Origin: Bacteroidales bacterium UBA5266
GTDB lineage: Bacteria; Bacteroidota; Bacteroidia; Bacteroidales; WCHB1-69
Length of the DNA: 6,827 bases
Direction: 5' to 3'
NCBI GenBank assembly: GCA_002411545.1
Contig: DHTG01000002.1
Location: 15,315-22,141 of the forward strand
In this document: positions 1-6,781 of the stretch, one piece after another
How positions within the stretch are numbered: the stretch's first letter is position 1
Layout: each line of letters begins with the position of its first letter
The notes under the pieces: model-generated
Databases searched by the model: none
Seen by the model: only the letters and a program-made list of their open reading frames with translations
Told to the model about the DNA's origin: nothing
Made by a program: the position numbers and the translations under genes

Positions 1-1064
1 CCAGGCATAACCATTTCAACGCCTTCAGGTAGTGTTATTTCTCCTGTAACGTCTGTGGTTCTGAAATAGAATTGTGGACGATATTTGTTATGGAAAGGAG
101 TATGACGACCACCTTCTTCTTTTTTCAAAATATAAACTTCTGCTTTGAAGTGTTTATGAGGTTTAATAGAACCCGGTTTTGCGATTACCATACCACGACG
201 AATTTCATCTTTATCAATACCTCGTAATAATAAACCGGCATTATCACCAGCTTCACCTTCATCCAATATTTTACGGAACATTTCCACACCGGTGACTACT
301 GATTTTAATTTTTCAGCTCCCATACCAATGATATCAACAGCTTCACCTGTTTTGATAATACCTGTTTCAATACGTCCCGTTGCAACGGTTCCACGTCCTG
401 TAATGGAAAATACATCTTCGATAGGCATTAAAAACGGTTTGTCTTTATCTCTTTCCGGAAGTGGAATCCATGTATCACAAGCTTCCATAAGTTTCATAAT
501 GGTTTCAACCCATTTTGGTTCACCGTTTAATCCACCTAAGGCAGAACCTCTGATAACAGGAGTATTGTCACCATCGAATTTATAGAATGTTAATAAATCG
601 CGGATTTCCATCTCAACGAGTTCTAACAATTCTTCGTCATCAACCATATCCACTTTATTCATGAAAACAACTAATTTTTTCACACCGACTTGACCGGCTA
701 AAAGAATATGTTCTCTTGTTTGTGGCATAGGACCGTCAGTTGCTGCAACAACGAGAATAGCACCGTCCATCTGAGCAGCACCTGTAACCATGTTTTTAAT
801 ATAGTCAGCATGACCCGGACAGTCAACGTGTGCATAGTGACGTGTTGCTGTTTGGTATTCAACGTGTGATGTATTAATAGTAATCCCACGTTCTTTTTCT
901 TCAGGAGCATTATCGATTGAATCGAAACTTCTGAATTCTGACAATCCTGCTTCGGCCAATACTTTTGTAATAGCTGCTGTCAATGTTGTTTTACCGTGGT
1001 CTATGTGACCGATTGTTCCAATATTTACGTGTGCTTTGGAACGTTCAAATTTTTCTTTTGCCAT
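1..1064 (-). CDS. tuf: Translation elongation factor EF-Tu, C-terminus cut by window edge
   Basis: This is the GTPase that carries aminoacyl-tRNA to the ribosomal A site. The reading frame is open from the ATG at 1064-1062 to the window edge and gives 354 complete codons. The G-domain motifs are all present: P-loop GHIDHGKT (residues 19-26), the switch I segment ending in ERGITI, DCPGH with the catalytic His at 85, NKVD (136-139) and SAL (174-176). Domains 2 and 3 follow, and the visible protein ends at EGVEMVMP. Bacterial EF-Tu is about 395 residues, so about 40 residues lie outside the window; no frameshift is seen. There is no Shine-Dalgarno sequence before the ATG, as is common in Bacteroidota. 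The gene lies 64 bases downstream of tRNA-Thr(GGU) and is very probably expressed by read-through and processing of the tRNA transcript. The family assignment is certain. Confidence 0.99.
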   Translation of the reverse strand, partial: MAKEKFERSKAHVNIGTIGHIDHGKTTLTAAITKVLAEAGLSEFRSFDSIDNAPEEKERGITINTSHVEYQTATRHYAHVDCPGHADYIKNMVTGAAQMDGAILVVAATDGPMPQTREHILLAGQVGVKKLVVFMNKVDMVDDEELLELVEMEIRDLLTFYKFDGDNTPVIRGSALGGLNGEPKWVETIMKLMEACDTWIPLPERDKDKPFLMPIEDVFSITGRGTVATGRIETGIIKTGEAVDIIGMGAEKLKSVVTGVEMFRKILDEGEAGDNAGLLLRGIDKDEIRRGMVIAKPGSIKPHKHFKAEVYILKKEEGGRHTPFHNKYRPQFYFRTTDVTGEITLPEGVEMVMP

Positions 1065-1128
1065 TTTTAAAATGATTTTTTAGGGTATTTTATATTCAAA
1101 ATTAATTATATCTGAGAATTTAAATTAG

Positions 1129-1200
<72 letters not shown>

Positions 1201-1208
1201 ATTTCTCG

Positions 1209-1281
1209 AGCGGAAGACGGGGCTCGAACCCGCCACCTAAAGCTTGGAAGGCTTTCGCTCTACCAAATGAGCTACTTCCGC
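1209..1281 (-). tRNA. tRNA-Gly (anticodon UCC)
   Basis: This 73-base cloverleaf has a perfect 7-bp acceptor stem, GCGGAAG/CTTCCGC. The anticodon stem AAAGC/GCTTT encloses loop CTTCCAA, so the anticodon is TCC (plus-strand 1246-1248), which reads GGA and GGG. The T-arm carries GTTCGAG. No CCA is encoded. Only 8 bases separate it from the downstream tRNA-Thr, so both must be cut from one precursor. Confidence 0.97.
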
Positions 1282-1321
1282 TTGTATCTTGCACAATAAG
1301 CATAATTTTTTTCTGTTTTTG

Positions 1322-1403
1322 TGGGGGGAGGAGGATTCGAACCTCCGAAGGCTTCGCCAACAGATTTACAGTCTGCCCCATTTGACCGCTCTGGTATCCC
1401 CCC
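1322..1403 (-). tRNA. tRNA-Tyr (anticodon GUA), class II with long variable arm
   Basis: This 82-base tRNA has acceptor stem GGGGGGA/TCCCCCC and discriminator A. The anticodon loop CTGTAAA sits between GCAGA and TCTGT, so the anticodon is GTA (plus-strand 1367-1369). A long variable arm with the hairpin CGAAGGCTTCG follows, as expected for bacterial tRNA-Tyr. No CCA is encoded. It is the second tRNA of the operon. Confidence 0.97.
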
Positions 1404-1431
1404 AGATTATTAGTTTACTTCAAAGAACTTG

Positions 1432-1505
1432 AGCCACTAGAGGGATTCGAACCCCCGACCCGCTGATTACAAATCAGCTGCTCTGGCCAACTGAGCTACA
1501 GTGGC
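1432..1505 (-). tRNA. tRNA-Thr (anticodon UGU)
   Basis: This 74-base cloverleaf has acceptor stem GCCACTG/TAGTGGC with one G-T pair at its base. The anticodon stem GCTGA/TCAGC encloses loop TTTGTAA, so the anticodon is TGT (plus-strand 1469-1471), which reads ACA and ACG. The discriminator is T and no CCA is encoded. It is the first gene of the tRNA-tuf operon, about 30 bases downstream of the inferred transcription start. Confidence 0.97.
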
Positions 1506-1542
1506 TTTAACCATTGTAATCAGATTGATTTAAAATGGACTG

Positions 1543-1550
1543 CAAATGTA
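1543..1550 (-). promoter_or_regulatory. Probable -7 promoter element of the tRNA-tuf operon
   Basis: On the minus strand this reads TACATTTG, an exact match to the Bacteroidota -7 consensus TAnnTTTG, followed by CA. It lies 37 bases before tRNA-Thr(UGU), which fits a start site near 1536 and a leader of about 30 bases. No convincing TTG is seen at the -33 position; the upstream DNA is instead rich in A-tracts on this strand, which could act as an UP-like element. The position before a stable RNA operon makes the call plausible. Confidence 0.65.
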
Positions 1551-1640
1551 TAACTTTTTTAAATAGGATTTTATTTTTTTTCTATTTTTTTTAAACATAG
1601 TCTAATCGATTGAAATCTAATTTGTTTTTTTATCTTTCCC

Positions 1641-1776
1641 TTTGTTTTAAAAGCCCTTGGTTTATTGAATGATGGTTTTTGTGGTTTTTTTTTGGAAACT
1701 TTTTATGTTTTTGCCGACAAAATCACCTTGTTTTTCACCTGTTTTTTTTGTTAAATGAAGGGCTTTTAAAAGCAAA
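1641..1776. repeat. Spaced inverted repeat (14-bp perfect core, 99-base spacer)
   Basis: The left arm TTTTAAAAGCCCTT (1645-1658) is repeated in exact inverted orientation as AAGGGCTTTTAAAA (1758-1771). If base 1772 is bulged out, pairing extends to 1641-1658 against 1758-1776. The right arm itself contains the 12-base palindrome GCTTTTAAAAGC (1762-1773). The 99-base spacer is T-rich on the plus strand and non-coding. It could be the stem of a large hairpin, a paired protein-binding site or the remains of a small terminal-inverted-repeat element; the sequence alone does not decide. Confidence 0.75.
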
Positions 1777-1820
1777 AAATAGAACTTATATTAGCAGATT
1801 ATTTACTTTATGTTATTATA

Positions 1821-1831
1821 CGTCAATGACG
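1821..1831. repeat. Short dyad CGTCAATGACG
   Basis: This is a 5-bp perfect dyad around a single central base. Outer inverted hexamers TTACTT (1803-1808) and AAGTAA (1841-1846) flank it slightly off centre. It lies about 50 bases past the stop of the DUF2807 gene. With one central base it cannot form a normal RNA hairpin at the core, so a DNA-binding site is more likely than a terminator. Chance occurrence is possible. Confidence 0.35.
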
Positions 1832-1880
1832 AATGTTATTAAGTAAGATTTTCTGTTTCTTGCTATAGCTACAAATGAAT

Positions 1881-2597
1881 TTAAAAGATGGAACGGATAT
1901 TTCCCGAACCGGTTATTCTACTTGTTACGATAGGGTGCCCTTTATATCTGATGTTTCCACTTCCACTGATATACGCATTTAAAACGCTATCAGCGTGTAC
2001 GATGCAATTGCCGCTGCCCGATATCTCAACATCGCTAAGCTTCGTTTTGAAATATTCGGCGTTTACATTCCCTGAACCACTGATTCTGATGTCTTGGAAT
2101 GGACAATATCCTTGAAGGTCAATATTGCCTGAGCCATTGATATGGCTGTTAATGTAATTACTGAGATGTAAATTTGCATCGATGTTTCCTGAACCATTGA
2201 TTTCTAAATATACCGTTTCGCATGAATCGAATGGCTGATCTATGGTTAAATTGCCCGATCCGTTGAGATTATATCCTGTAAAATAAGGGATGCGAATATA
2301 TATATTGGTAGGCCCATACCATGGGGTTAGTCTTTTGCGATAATCGATGGTTAGTTTATGATTATCTACATCCAAGATAAGGTTGTTTAATACCATTTCA
2401 GTGGCTTCAATTTCAACAGACTGAGTATAAGATGGAGTGATATATACATTCGCAAAGGTATTGTTGGTGATATAATCGAATTCAGGTAAGTTAAAACGCT
2501 GAACCGTAATATCGTTTCTTATACAGTTTGTGAATAACAACAACAGCAAAGCAGTAAGTACTGCTGATTTCATAAAAATATCATTAAACTTTCTCAT
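1881..2597 (-). CDS. DUF2807 (head GIN domain) putative lipoprotein
   Basis: The 238-residue product begins with a lipoprotein-type signal, a hydrophobic run followed by LLLFTNC, with Cys 25 the likely lipidated residue. The mature part fits the DUF2807 / putative auto-transporter adhesin head GIN domain family (PF10988), common in Bacteroidota. Seven GSGN motifs, each preceded by N, S or T, occur at residues 113, 135, 155, 174, 194, 212 and 230. Their spacing of 18-22 residues fits one beta-helix rung per repeat. A surface or periplasmic location is inferred; molecular function is unknown for the family, and 'adhesin' is only a database label. The ATG at 2597 is used here; Met 9 (MKSAVLT) would give a shorter signal peptide and is also possible. 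The gene is divergent from the FGE-like gene and has no same-strand partner nearby. Confidence 0.9.
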   Translation of the reverse strand: MRKFNDIFMKSAVLTALLLLLFTNCIRNDITVQRFNLPEFDYITNNTFANVYITPSYTQSVEIEATEMVLNNLILDVDNHKLTIDYRKRLTPWYGPTNIYIRIPYFTGYNLNGSGNLTIDQPFDSCETVYLEINGSGNIDANLHLSNYINSHINGSGNIDLQGYCPFQDIRISGSGNVNAEYFKTKLSDVEISGSGNCIVHADSVLNAYISGSGNIRYKGHPIVTSRITGSGNIRSIF

Positions 2598-2647
2598 GTC
2601 GTCTCATTATGTTTTTAATAGGTTCAATTTTATATTTTTTTACACTG

Positions 2648-2655
2648 CAAAAATA
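2648..2655 (-). promoter_or_regulatory. Candidate -7 element of the DUF2807 gene
   Basis: The minus strand reads TATTTTTG, matching TAnnTTTG. A possible upstream element ATGACA (plus-strand 2674-2679) lies 18 bases away. A start near 2641 would give a leader of about 45 bases before the ATG at 2597. The surrounding DNA is very AT-rich, so chance matches are possible. Confidence 0.5.
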
Positions 2656-2688
2656 TACTTTTTTTATATAGTGTGTCATAAAAAAATG

Positions 2689-2696
2689 TATTTTTG
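2689..2696 (+). promoter_or_regulatory. Candidate -7 element of the FGE-like/gldB genes
   Basis: TATTTTTG matches TAnnTTTG and is followed by CA, like the element on the opposite strand. A start near 2703 would leave a leader of about 48 bases before the ATG at 2751. No good TTG is seen at the -33 position. The placement argues against a translation start at the TTG at 2694, which lies inside this element. Confidence 0.5.
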
Positions 2697-2750
2697 CATA
2701 TCTTTTTTTTAATATTTGAAAGTAAAGATTATCTTTTATTTAAAAGGATT

Positions 2751-3392
2751 ATGAGATATTTTATACTGTGTACAGTTATATTGTTTTTGGGAAAAGCCGA
2801 AGCATTTTGTCATTATGGAAAACCGCCCGGAACAGTTTTGCTAGATAAAAAAACGCAAACATATATAGATGTATCCGAAATAACCATTGTATCTTGGCTT
2901 GAATATTTATATTGGTTAAAAAAAGAAAAAGGAGAGTTGTCGGAAGAATATATTTCGGCTTTACCCGATTCAGCCACGTGTGAAAAGCTTTATGGAGCCG
3001 TTCGTTATTTTCAACATCCCAAGTATAGAAATTATCCCATGGTAGGAGTTACCTATCAGCAAGTCATAGCCTATTGTCAATGGCGATCCGACAGAGTGAA
3101 TGAAGCTCAAAATAAATATAAAGTTGTATATTCTTTGCCCGATGAATATGATTATCAATTAGCACTTAAAAAACAAAAAATTAAGGGAAAAGCATCGAAT
3201 GTAGTAGCGACTATTCATCCGATAAATCCTAAAAAAAGAAAATTAAGCGGTATTGGATATAATGCAAATGAATTAACAGCCAATCCTACCGTAATCATCA
3301 TCGGCATGGAAGGAGATCAGTTAATGTTCGACGATTACAGAGGAGTTCATTATCTGTTAGGATTTCGTTGCAAAGCGGTCATTAAAAAATAA
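2751..3392 (+). CDS. Small exported FGE/SUMF1-fold protein (formylglycine-generating-enzyme-like, probably non-catalytic)
   Basis: The product from ATG 2751 has 213 residues with an N-terminal hydrophobic signal (MRYFILCTVILFLGKAEA). Landmarks of the FGE-sulfatase (SUMF1, PF03781) fold follow in order: DVSEITIVSW near 40-49 (the D-x-x-EVTN segment), YRNYPMVGVTYQQVIAYCQW at 92-111, YSLPDEYDYQLA at 127-138 (RLPTEAEWEYA-like), IGYNANELTA at 168-177 (like the GN-x-x-EW segment) and a terminal GFRC at 204-207. Related domains occur in GldJ, GldK and other Bacteroidota envelope proteins. Only about 65 residues separate the LPDEYDY and GFRC landmarks, much shorter than in true FGEs, and the two-cysteine active site is not recognisable. 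A structural or binding role is therefore inferred. The ATG follows AAAAGGATT, the signal peptide starts there, and the longer TTG start would overlap the promoter. The gldB-like gene starts 3 bases after the stop. Confidence 0.75.
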   Translation: MRYFILCTVILFLGKAEAFCHYGKPPGTVLLDKKTQTYIDVSEITIVSWLEYLYWLKKEKGELSEEYISALPDSATCEKLYGAVRYFQHPKYRNYPMVGVTYQQVIAYCQWRSDRVNEAQNKYKVVYSLPDEYDYQLALKKQKIKGKASNVVATIHPINPKKRKLSGIGYNANELTANPTVIIIGMEGDQLMFDDYRGVHYLLGFRCKAVIKK

Positions 3393-3395
3393 TAC

Positions 3396-4439
3396 ATGAA
3401 AAATTTACTAATTGTAACACTGTCTGTTTGTTTGATTATAGGTTTTTATGCTTGTAATTCATGTAAAAAGAAAAAAACAGATTTTTCTCCTAAAGTAGAT
3501 AAAAAAGAAATCAAGAAAATAAAAAAACACTTAGATGTTCATATATTACGCTACGAACAAGCTTTATTTAAGCTTGATCAAGACAATATGGGGAGTGAAT
3601 TGGAAAAACTGAAAAATGAGTATGCCTTTTTCTTGGGCGATAATCCCGCAACACCGCAAAACATAAGTCAACTCAAGGGATATATTAATAATAATGTACA
3701 TCAACATTTGTTTAAAGAGGTCAACAAACAATATTCCGGTCTGTCGAAGATGGAAGAAGAGTTTGAATCGGCTTTTTCGATTATTAAATACCATTTCCCG
3801 GAAGCTCAATTTCCTAAGATATATACAGCCATATTGGGATTATATTACGAACGTCCCATTATTTATGAAGATACGGTATTGGTTATAGCCTTAGATATGT
3901 ATTTGGGAGCAAATTACTCTTATTATAAACGGCTCGGTCCTGCTGTGCCTAAATACATTGTTCGACGTTTTGCTAAGGAATATATTGTAACGGATTGCAT
4001 GAAAAACTTGGCATTTGATTACATTAAGTTAAAAAAAATGAACAATACACTCTTAGATGAAATGTTGACCATGGGAAAGTGTTGGATGTTTGCCGAACTG
4101 GCTTTGCCTGACGTGCCCGATACCATTATTTCAACCTATCCTGCTGAGAAACTACAATGGGCTCAACAAAACGAGTTCAATGTATGGACCTATTTGATTG
4201 ATAAAAATTATTTGTATTCCAAAGATAATTTACTGGCAAGAAAACTTGTTTACGAAGCCCCTTTTACAAGTTATTTTGGCAATGCCTCACCCGGACAAAT
4301 CGGCGCCTGGTTAGGGTGGCAAATTTGCAGGGCTTGGATAACGAATAATCCCGATAAACCCATAAGCGAATTGATGTACGAAACAGATGCCCAAAAAATA
4401 CTACAAGAATCAAAATATAGACCTTCAAAAAACATATAA
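3396..4439 (+). CDS. gldB: GldB-like gliding-motility-type lipoprotein
   Basis: The 347-residue product has a short N-terminal signal ending in GFYAC, so Cys 20 is the likely lipidation site, followed by a lysine-rich stretch. The body resembles the GldB family: LDVHILRYEQALFKLD (46-61), YAFFLGDNP (76-84), the LDMYLG segment (166-171) and the conserved C-terminal FGNASPGQIGAWLGWQ region (294-309) before ELMYETDAQKILQESKYRP. In Flavobacterium johnsoniae GldB is a membrane lipoprotein required for gliding, but homologues occur in many non-gliding Bacteroidota, so motility cannot be inferred. Biochemical function is unknown. It lies 3 bases after the FGE-like gene, which strongly suggests co-transcription, and 43 bases before cdaA. 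The assignment is made from family pattern; an orthologue called only 'gldB-like' would be the cautious name. Confidence 0.8.
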   Translation: MKNLLIVTLSVCLIIGFYACNSCKKKKTDFSPKVDKKEIKKIKKHLDVHILRYEQALFKLDQDNMGSELEKLKNEYAFFLGDNPATPQNISQLKGYINNNVHQHLFKEVNKQYSGLSKMEEEFESAFSIIKYHFPEAQFPKIYTAILGLYYERPIIYEDTVLVIALDMYLGANYSYYKRLGPAVPKYIVRRFAKEYIVTDCMKNLAFDYIKLKKMNNTLLDEMLTMGKCWMFAELALPDVPDTIISTYPAEKLQWAQQNEFNVWTYLIDKNYLYSKDNLLARKLVYEAPFTSYFGNASPGQIGAWLGWQICRAWITNNPDKPISELMYETDAQKILQESKYRPSKNI

Positions 4440-4451
4440 AAATCAAACCAA

Positions 4452-4459
4452 TAAATTTG
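4452..4459 (+). promoter_or_regulatory. Weak candidate -7 element before cdaA
   Basis: TAAATTTG matches TAnnTTTG and lies 23 bases before the cdaA ATG, inside the 43-base gap after gldB. No -33 TTG is visible, and the gap is very AT-rich. It may give cdaA its own transcription, but read-through from gldB is equally possible. Confidence 0.3.
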
Positions 4460-4482
4460 AATCATACAAAAATACATAAACG

Positions 4483-5283
4483 ATGTTATTGTTTTTAAGT
4501 TTTCTCAAAATAAATATAATAGATATTATTGATGTATTCCTGGTAGGAATATTGTTTTATCAATTATATCGCATGTTAAAAGGGACGGCAGCGCTCAATA
4601 TTTTTTTGGGATTAATCATTTTTTACCTTTTATGGAAAATAGTCGTGCTTTTTCGCATGGAATTATTATCGGAGATTTTCGGTCAATTTGTAAGCGTAGG
4701 AGTGATAGCTCTAATTGTTGTTTTCCAGCCGGAAATCCGAAAATTTTTATTGTTTATCGGCAGTAAGAATCCCTTAAAGAAAGCAAATATTACCATCTGG
4801 AAAGAGCGGGTGAAAGAAGCCGAATATCCTCAAATCAATACCATCGTAAAAGCATGTGTAAAGATGTCGTCGACTTTAACCGGAGCCTTGATCATTATTA
4901 CCAAGGAAAATAATTTAGAAGAATATATTCAAACCGGTGAATTGATAAACGCCAAAACATCGCGTGAATTGATAGAAACTATCTTTTTCAAAAACACTCC
5001 TTTACACGACGGAGCTTTGATTATTACCAATAAAACGATGGTTGCGGCACGTTGCATTTTGCCCGTATCGCGCCGAAGCAATATTCCTACCAACTTGGGG
5101 CTAAGGCACAGAGCCGCTTTGGGGATAACCGAAAATACCGATTGTGTGGCTTTGATAGTGTCGGAACAAACCGGTTCCATTTCCTATTGCATTGACGGTA
5201 ATATAAAAAAGAATGTAAGTCCCGAAGAATTGAAACAATTTCTCGAAAAACAATTTTATACATCAGAAGTAAATAATAAATAA
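4483..5283 (+). CDS. cdaA: Membrane diadenylate cyclase CdaA (c-di-AMP synthase)
   Basis: This enzyme condenses two ATP into the second messenger cyclic di-AMP. The 266-residue product has the standard CdaA (DacA/YbbP) layout. Three N-terminal hydrophobic segments (about 13-30, 36-56 and 66-81) are followed by FQPEIRKFL (81-89), which leads into the cytoplasmic DisA_N (DAC) domain. The catalytic signatures are intact: TGALIII (133-139), PLHDGALII with DGA at 176-178, and GLRHRAALG with RHR at 208-210. The segment SEQTGSIS (227-234) replaces the usual SEETG, a mild change. Length is normal for the family. In many Bacteroidota cdaA sits near folP; here the upstream neighbour is the gldB-like gene instead. 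The aldehyde dehydrogenase gene begins 16 bases downstream. In this type of organism c-di-AMP is usually linked to osmotic and cell-envelope homeostasis, but the targets here are unknown. Confidence 0.95.
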   Translation: MLLFLSFLKINIIDIIDVFLVGILFYQLYRMLKGTAALNIFLGLIIFYLLWKIVVLFRMELLSEIFGQFVSVGVIALIVVFQPEIRKFLLFIGSKNPLKKANITIWKERVKEAEYPQINTIVKACVKMSSTLTGALIIITKENNLEEYIQTGELINAKTSRELIETIFFKNTPLHDGALIITNKTMVAARCILPVSRRSNIPTNLGLRHRAALGITENTDCVALIVSEQTGSISYCIDGNIKKNVSPEELKQFLEKQFYTSEVNNK

Positions 5284-5299
5284 TAAAATATAAAATAGT

Positions 5300-6781
5300 A
5301 TGGAAAAATTTAAAAATTATATCAACGGTCAATGGGTTGATGCGGTATCAGGTAAAGTATTTCAAAATATAAATCCAGCCAATCAGGAAGATATTATCGG
5401 TGAGTTTGCTTTATCGGCGCAAGCAGATGTTGACAATGCTGTTGGAGCTGCAAAAGCTGCTTACGAACAATGGCGATTGGTGCCGGCTCCCAAAAGAGGT
5501 GACTTACTCCGCAAAGCAGGCGATATTTTCAATCGACGTAAAAAAGAATTGGCATGTATCATGACCCGTGAAATGGGAAAACCTACTTTTGAAACAGAAG
5601 GAGATGTACAGGAAGCAATCGATACGGCCTATTATGCCGCCTCGGAAACCCGACGCTTGTTTGGCCATACGGTTCCCAGCGAAATGGACAATAAAATGAA
5701 CCTTTCGTTTCGTGTACCCATAGGAGTAGTAGGAGTGATAACGGCCTGGAATTTCCCTATTGCCGTTCCATCATGGAAAATATTGCCGGCGATAGCGGCA
5801 GGCAATACGATAGTTTTTAAACCTTCCAAAGATGCACCACATTCCGGCGTTATCTTTGCCGAAATTATGCAAGAAGCCGGATTCCCTAAAGGAGTATTCA
5901 ATGTACTATTAGGAACAGGTAGCATGGGCGATATGATTGTAAAACACCCCGATGTGAAAGTAATTGGATTTACAGGTTCGACCGAAATAGGTTGCAAAAT
6001 TGCAGAAATCTGTGGACGATTAAACAAAAGAGTGTCCTTGGAAATGGGAGGTAAAAATGCACAAATCGTCATGGACGATGCTAACCTCGAATTGGCTCTC
6101 GAAGGTGCTTTATGGGGAGCCTTCGGTACCACCGGTCAAAGATGTACCGCCACTTCACGTCTTATTGTCCACAAAGATGTTTACGAGACCTTCCTCAATA
6201 TGTTAAAACAACGTACTGAAAAATTAAAAATTGGCGATGGTTTAGTAGCAGGAACCGATATGGGTCCCGTCATTCACATGAAATCGCTTGAAAATTGCGA
6301 ACGTATTGTGAAAGTAGCCCTAAGCGAAGGCGGTCGATTGATAAGTGGTGGAAAAAGATGTACCGCGAGCGATCTACAAAAAGGATGTTTCTTTGAACCT
6401 ACCATTATTGCCGATGTGGACCAAACCCATACAATTTTTAATGAAGAAGTGTTTGGCCCCGTATTATGTGTGGCTAAGGCCGATTCCTTTGAACATGCTT
6501 TGCAATTACAAAATCATTGTGAATACGGATTGTCAGGTTCAATATACACCAAAGATGTAAACAAAGCCTGGGTTGCCGCCCGCGAAATACAAACCGGTAT
6601 TTGTTATATTAATGCTCCCACTATTGGCGCCGAAGCCCACATGCCTTTCGGCGGAGTGAAAGGTACCGGTAATGGTCATCGTGAAGGCGGTTGGACCGCA
6701 TTCGATATCTTTACCGAATGGAAAACCGTTTATTTCGATTATTCCGACAAACTCCAAAGGGCGCAGATCGACAATTATTAG
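5300..6781 (+). CDS. NAD(P)-dependent aldehyde dehydrogenase, substrate unknown
   Basis: The 493-residue product is a full-length soluble aldehyde dehydrogenase that oxidises an aldehyde to the acid with NAD(P)+. Signature residues are all visible: TAWNFP with Asn 151 (oxyanion hole), FKPSKDAP with Lys 174 (cofactor), GFTGSTEIG (223-231, cofactor loop), LEMGGKN with the general base Glu 248, GQRCTATSR with catalytic Cys 282, and EEVFGP with Glu 383. The C-terminal segment FGGVKGTGNGHREGG to EWKTVYFDYSDKLQRAQIDN recalls bacterial alpha-ketoglutaric semialdehyde dehydrogenase-like and AldH-type groups, but this does not fix the substrate. Start ATG 5300 is 16 bases after cdaA, so the two genes are probably co-transcribed. 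No Shine-Dalgarno sequence is evident. No second enzyme of an aldehyde-producing pathway lies in the window, so detoxification or a catabolic step are both possible. Confidence 0.95.
   Translation: MEKFKNYINGQWVDAVSGKVFQNINPANQEDIIGEFALSAQADVDNAVGAAKAAYEQWRLVPAPKRGDLLRKAGDIFNRRKKELACIMTREMGKPTFETEGDVQEAIDTAYYAASETRRLFGHTVPSEMDNKMNLSFRVPIGVVGVITAWNFPIAVPSWKILPAIAAGNTIVFKPSKDAPHSGVIFAEIMQEAGFPKGVFNVLLGTGSMGDMIVKHPDVKVIGFTGSTEIGCKIAEICGRLNKRVSLEMGGKNAQIVMDDANLELALEGALWGAFGTTGQRCTATSRLIVHKDVYETFLNMLKQRTEKLKIGDGLVAGTDMGPVIHMKSLENCERIVKVALSEGGRLISGGKRCTASDLQKGCFFEPTIIADVDQTHTIFNEEVFGPVLCVAKADSFEHALQLQNHCEYGLSGSIYTKDVNKAWVAAREIQTGICYINAPTIGAEAHMPFGGVKGTGNGHREGGWTAFDIFTEWKTVYFDYSDKLQRAQIDNY

Larger units (their letters stand above)
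1506..1880. other. Non-coding T-rich intergenic region
   Basis: About 375 bases lie between the 3' end of the DUF2807 gene and the start of the tRNA-tuf operon. I find no supported gene on either strand. The plus strand is dominated by runs of T, mostly from 1551 to 1750. The region holds the operon's -7 element, a spaced inverted repeat (1641-1776), two TCACCT copies 12 bases apart (1723-1740) and a short dyad CGTCAATGACG (1821-1831). I see no clear intrinsic terminator for the DUF2807 gene. Confidence 0.7.
2646..2698. repeat. Inverted repeat TGCAAAAATA / TATTTTTGCA between divergent genes
   Basis: TGCAAAAATA at 2646-2655 is the exact reverse complement of TATTTTTGCA at 2689-2698, with a 33-base spacer. 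Each arm contains a TAnnTTTG-type -7 element pointing outward. The symmetry may reflect two similar promoters or an operator shared by both. Confidence 0.75.

Noticed and set aside
292..910. Open frames inside the tuf region on other frames
   Set aside because: The EF-Tu frame is continuous and unmistakable here, so these are shadows.
1551..1760. T-rich stretch considered as a replication origin
   Set aside because: No DnaA-box-like TTATCCACA sequences and no origin-associated genes are seen.
2694..2750. Longer N-terminus of the FGE-like gene starting at a TTG at 2694
   Set aside because: The TTG lies inside the candidate -7 promoter element, the extension reads as AT-rich noise, and a proper signal peptide begins at the ATG at 2751.
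5632..6132. 166-codon open frame antisense to the aldehyde dehydrogenase gene
   Set aside because: It is a shadow of a well-supported gene with intact catalytic motifs; its product shows no recognisable domain and there is no promoter signal.
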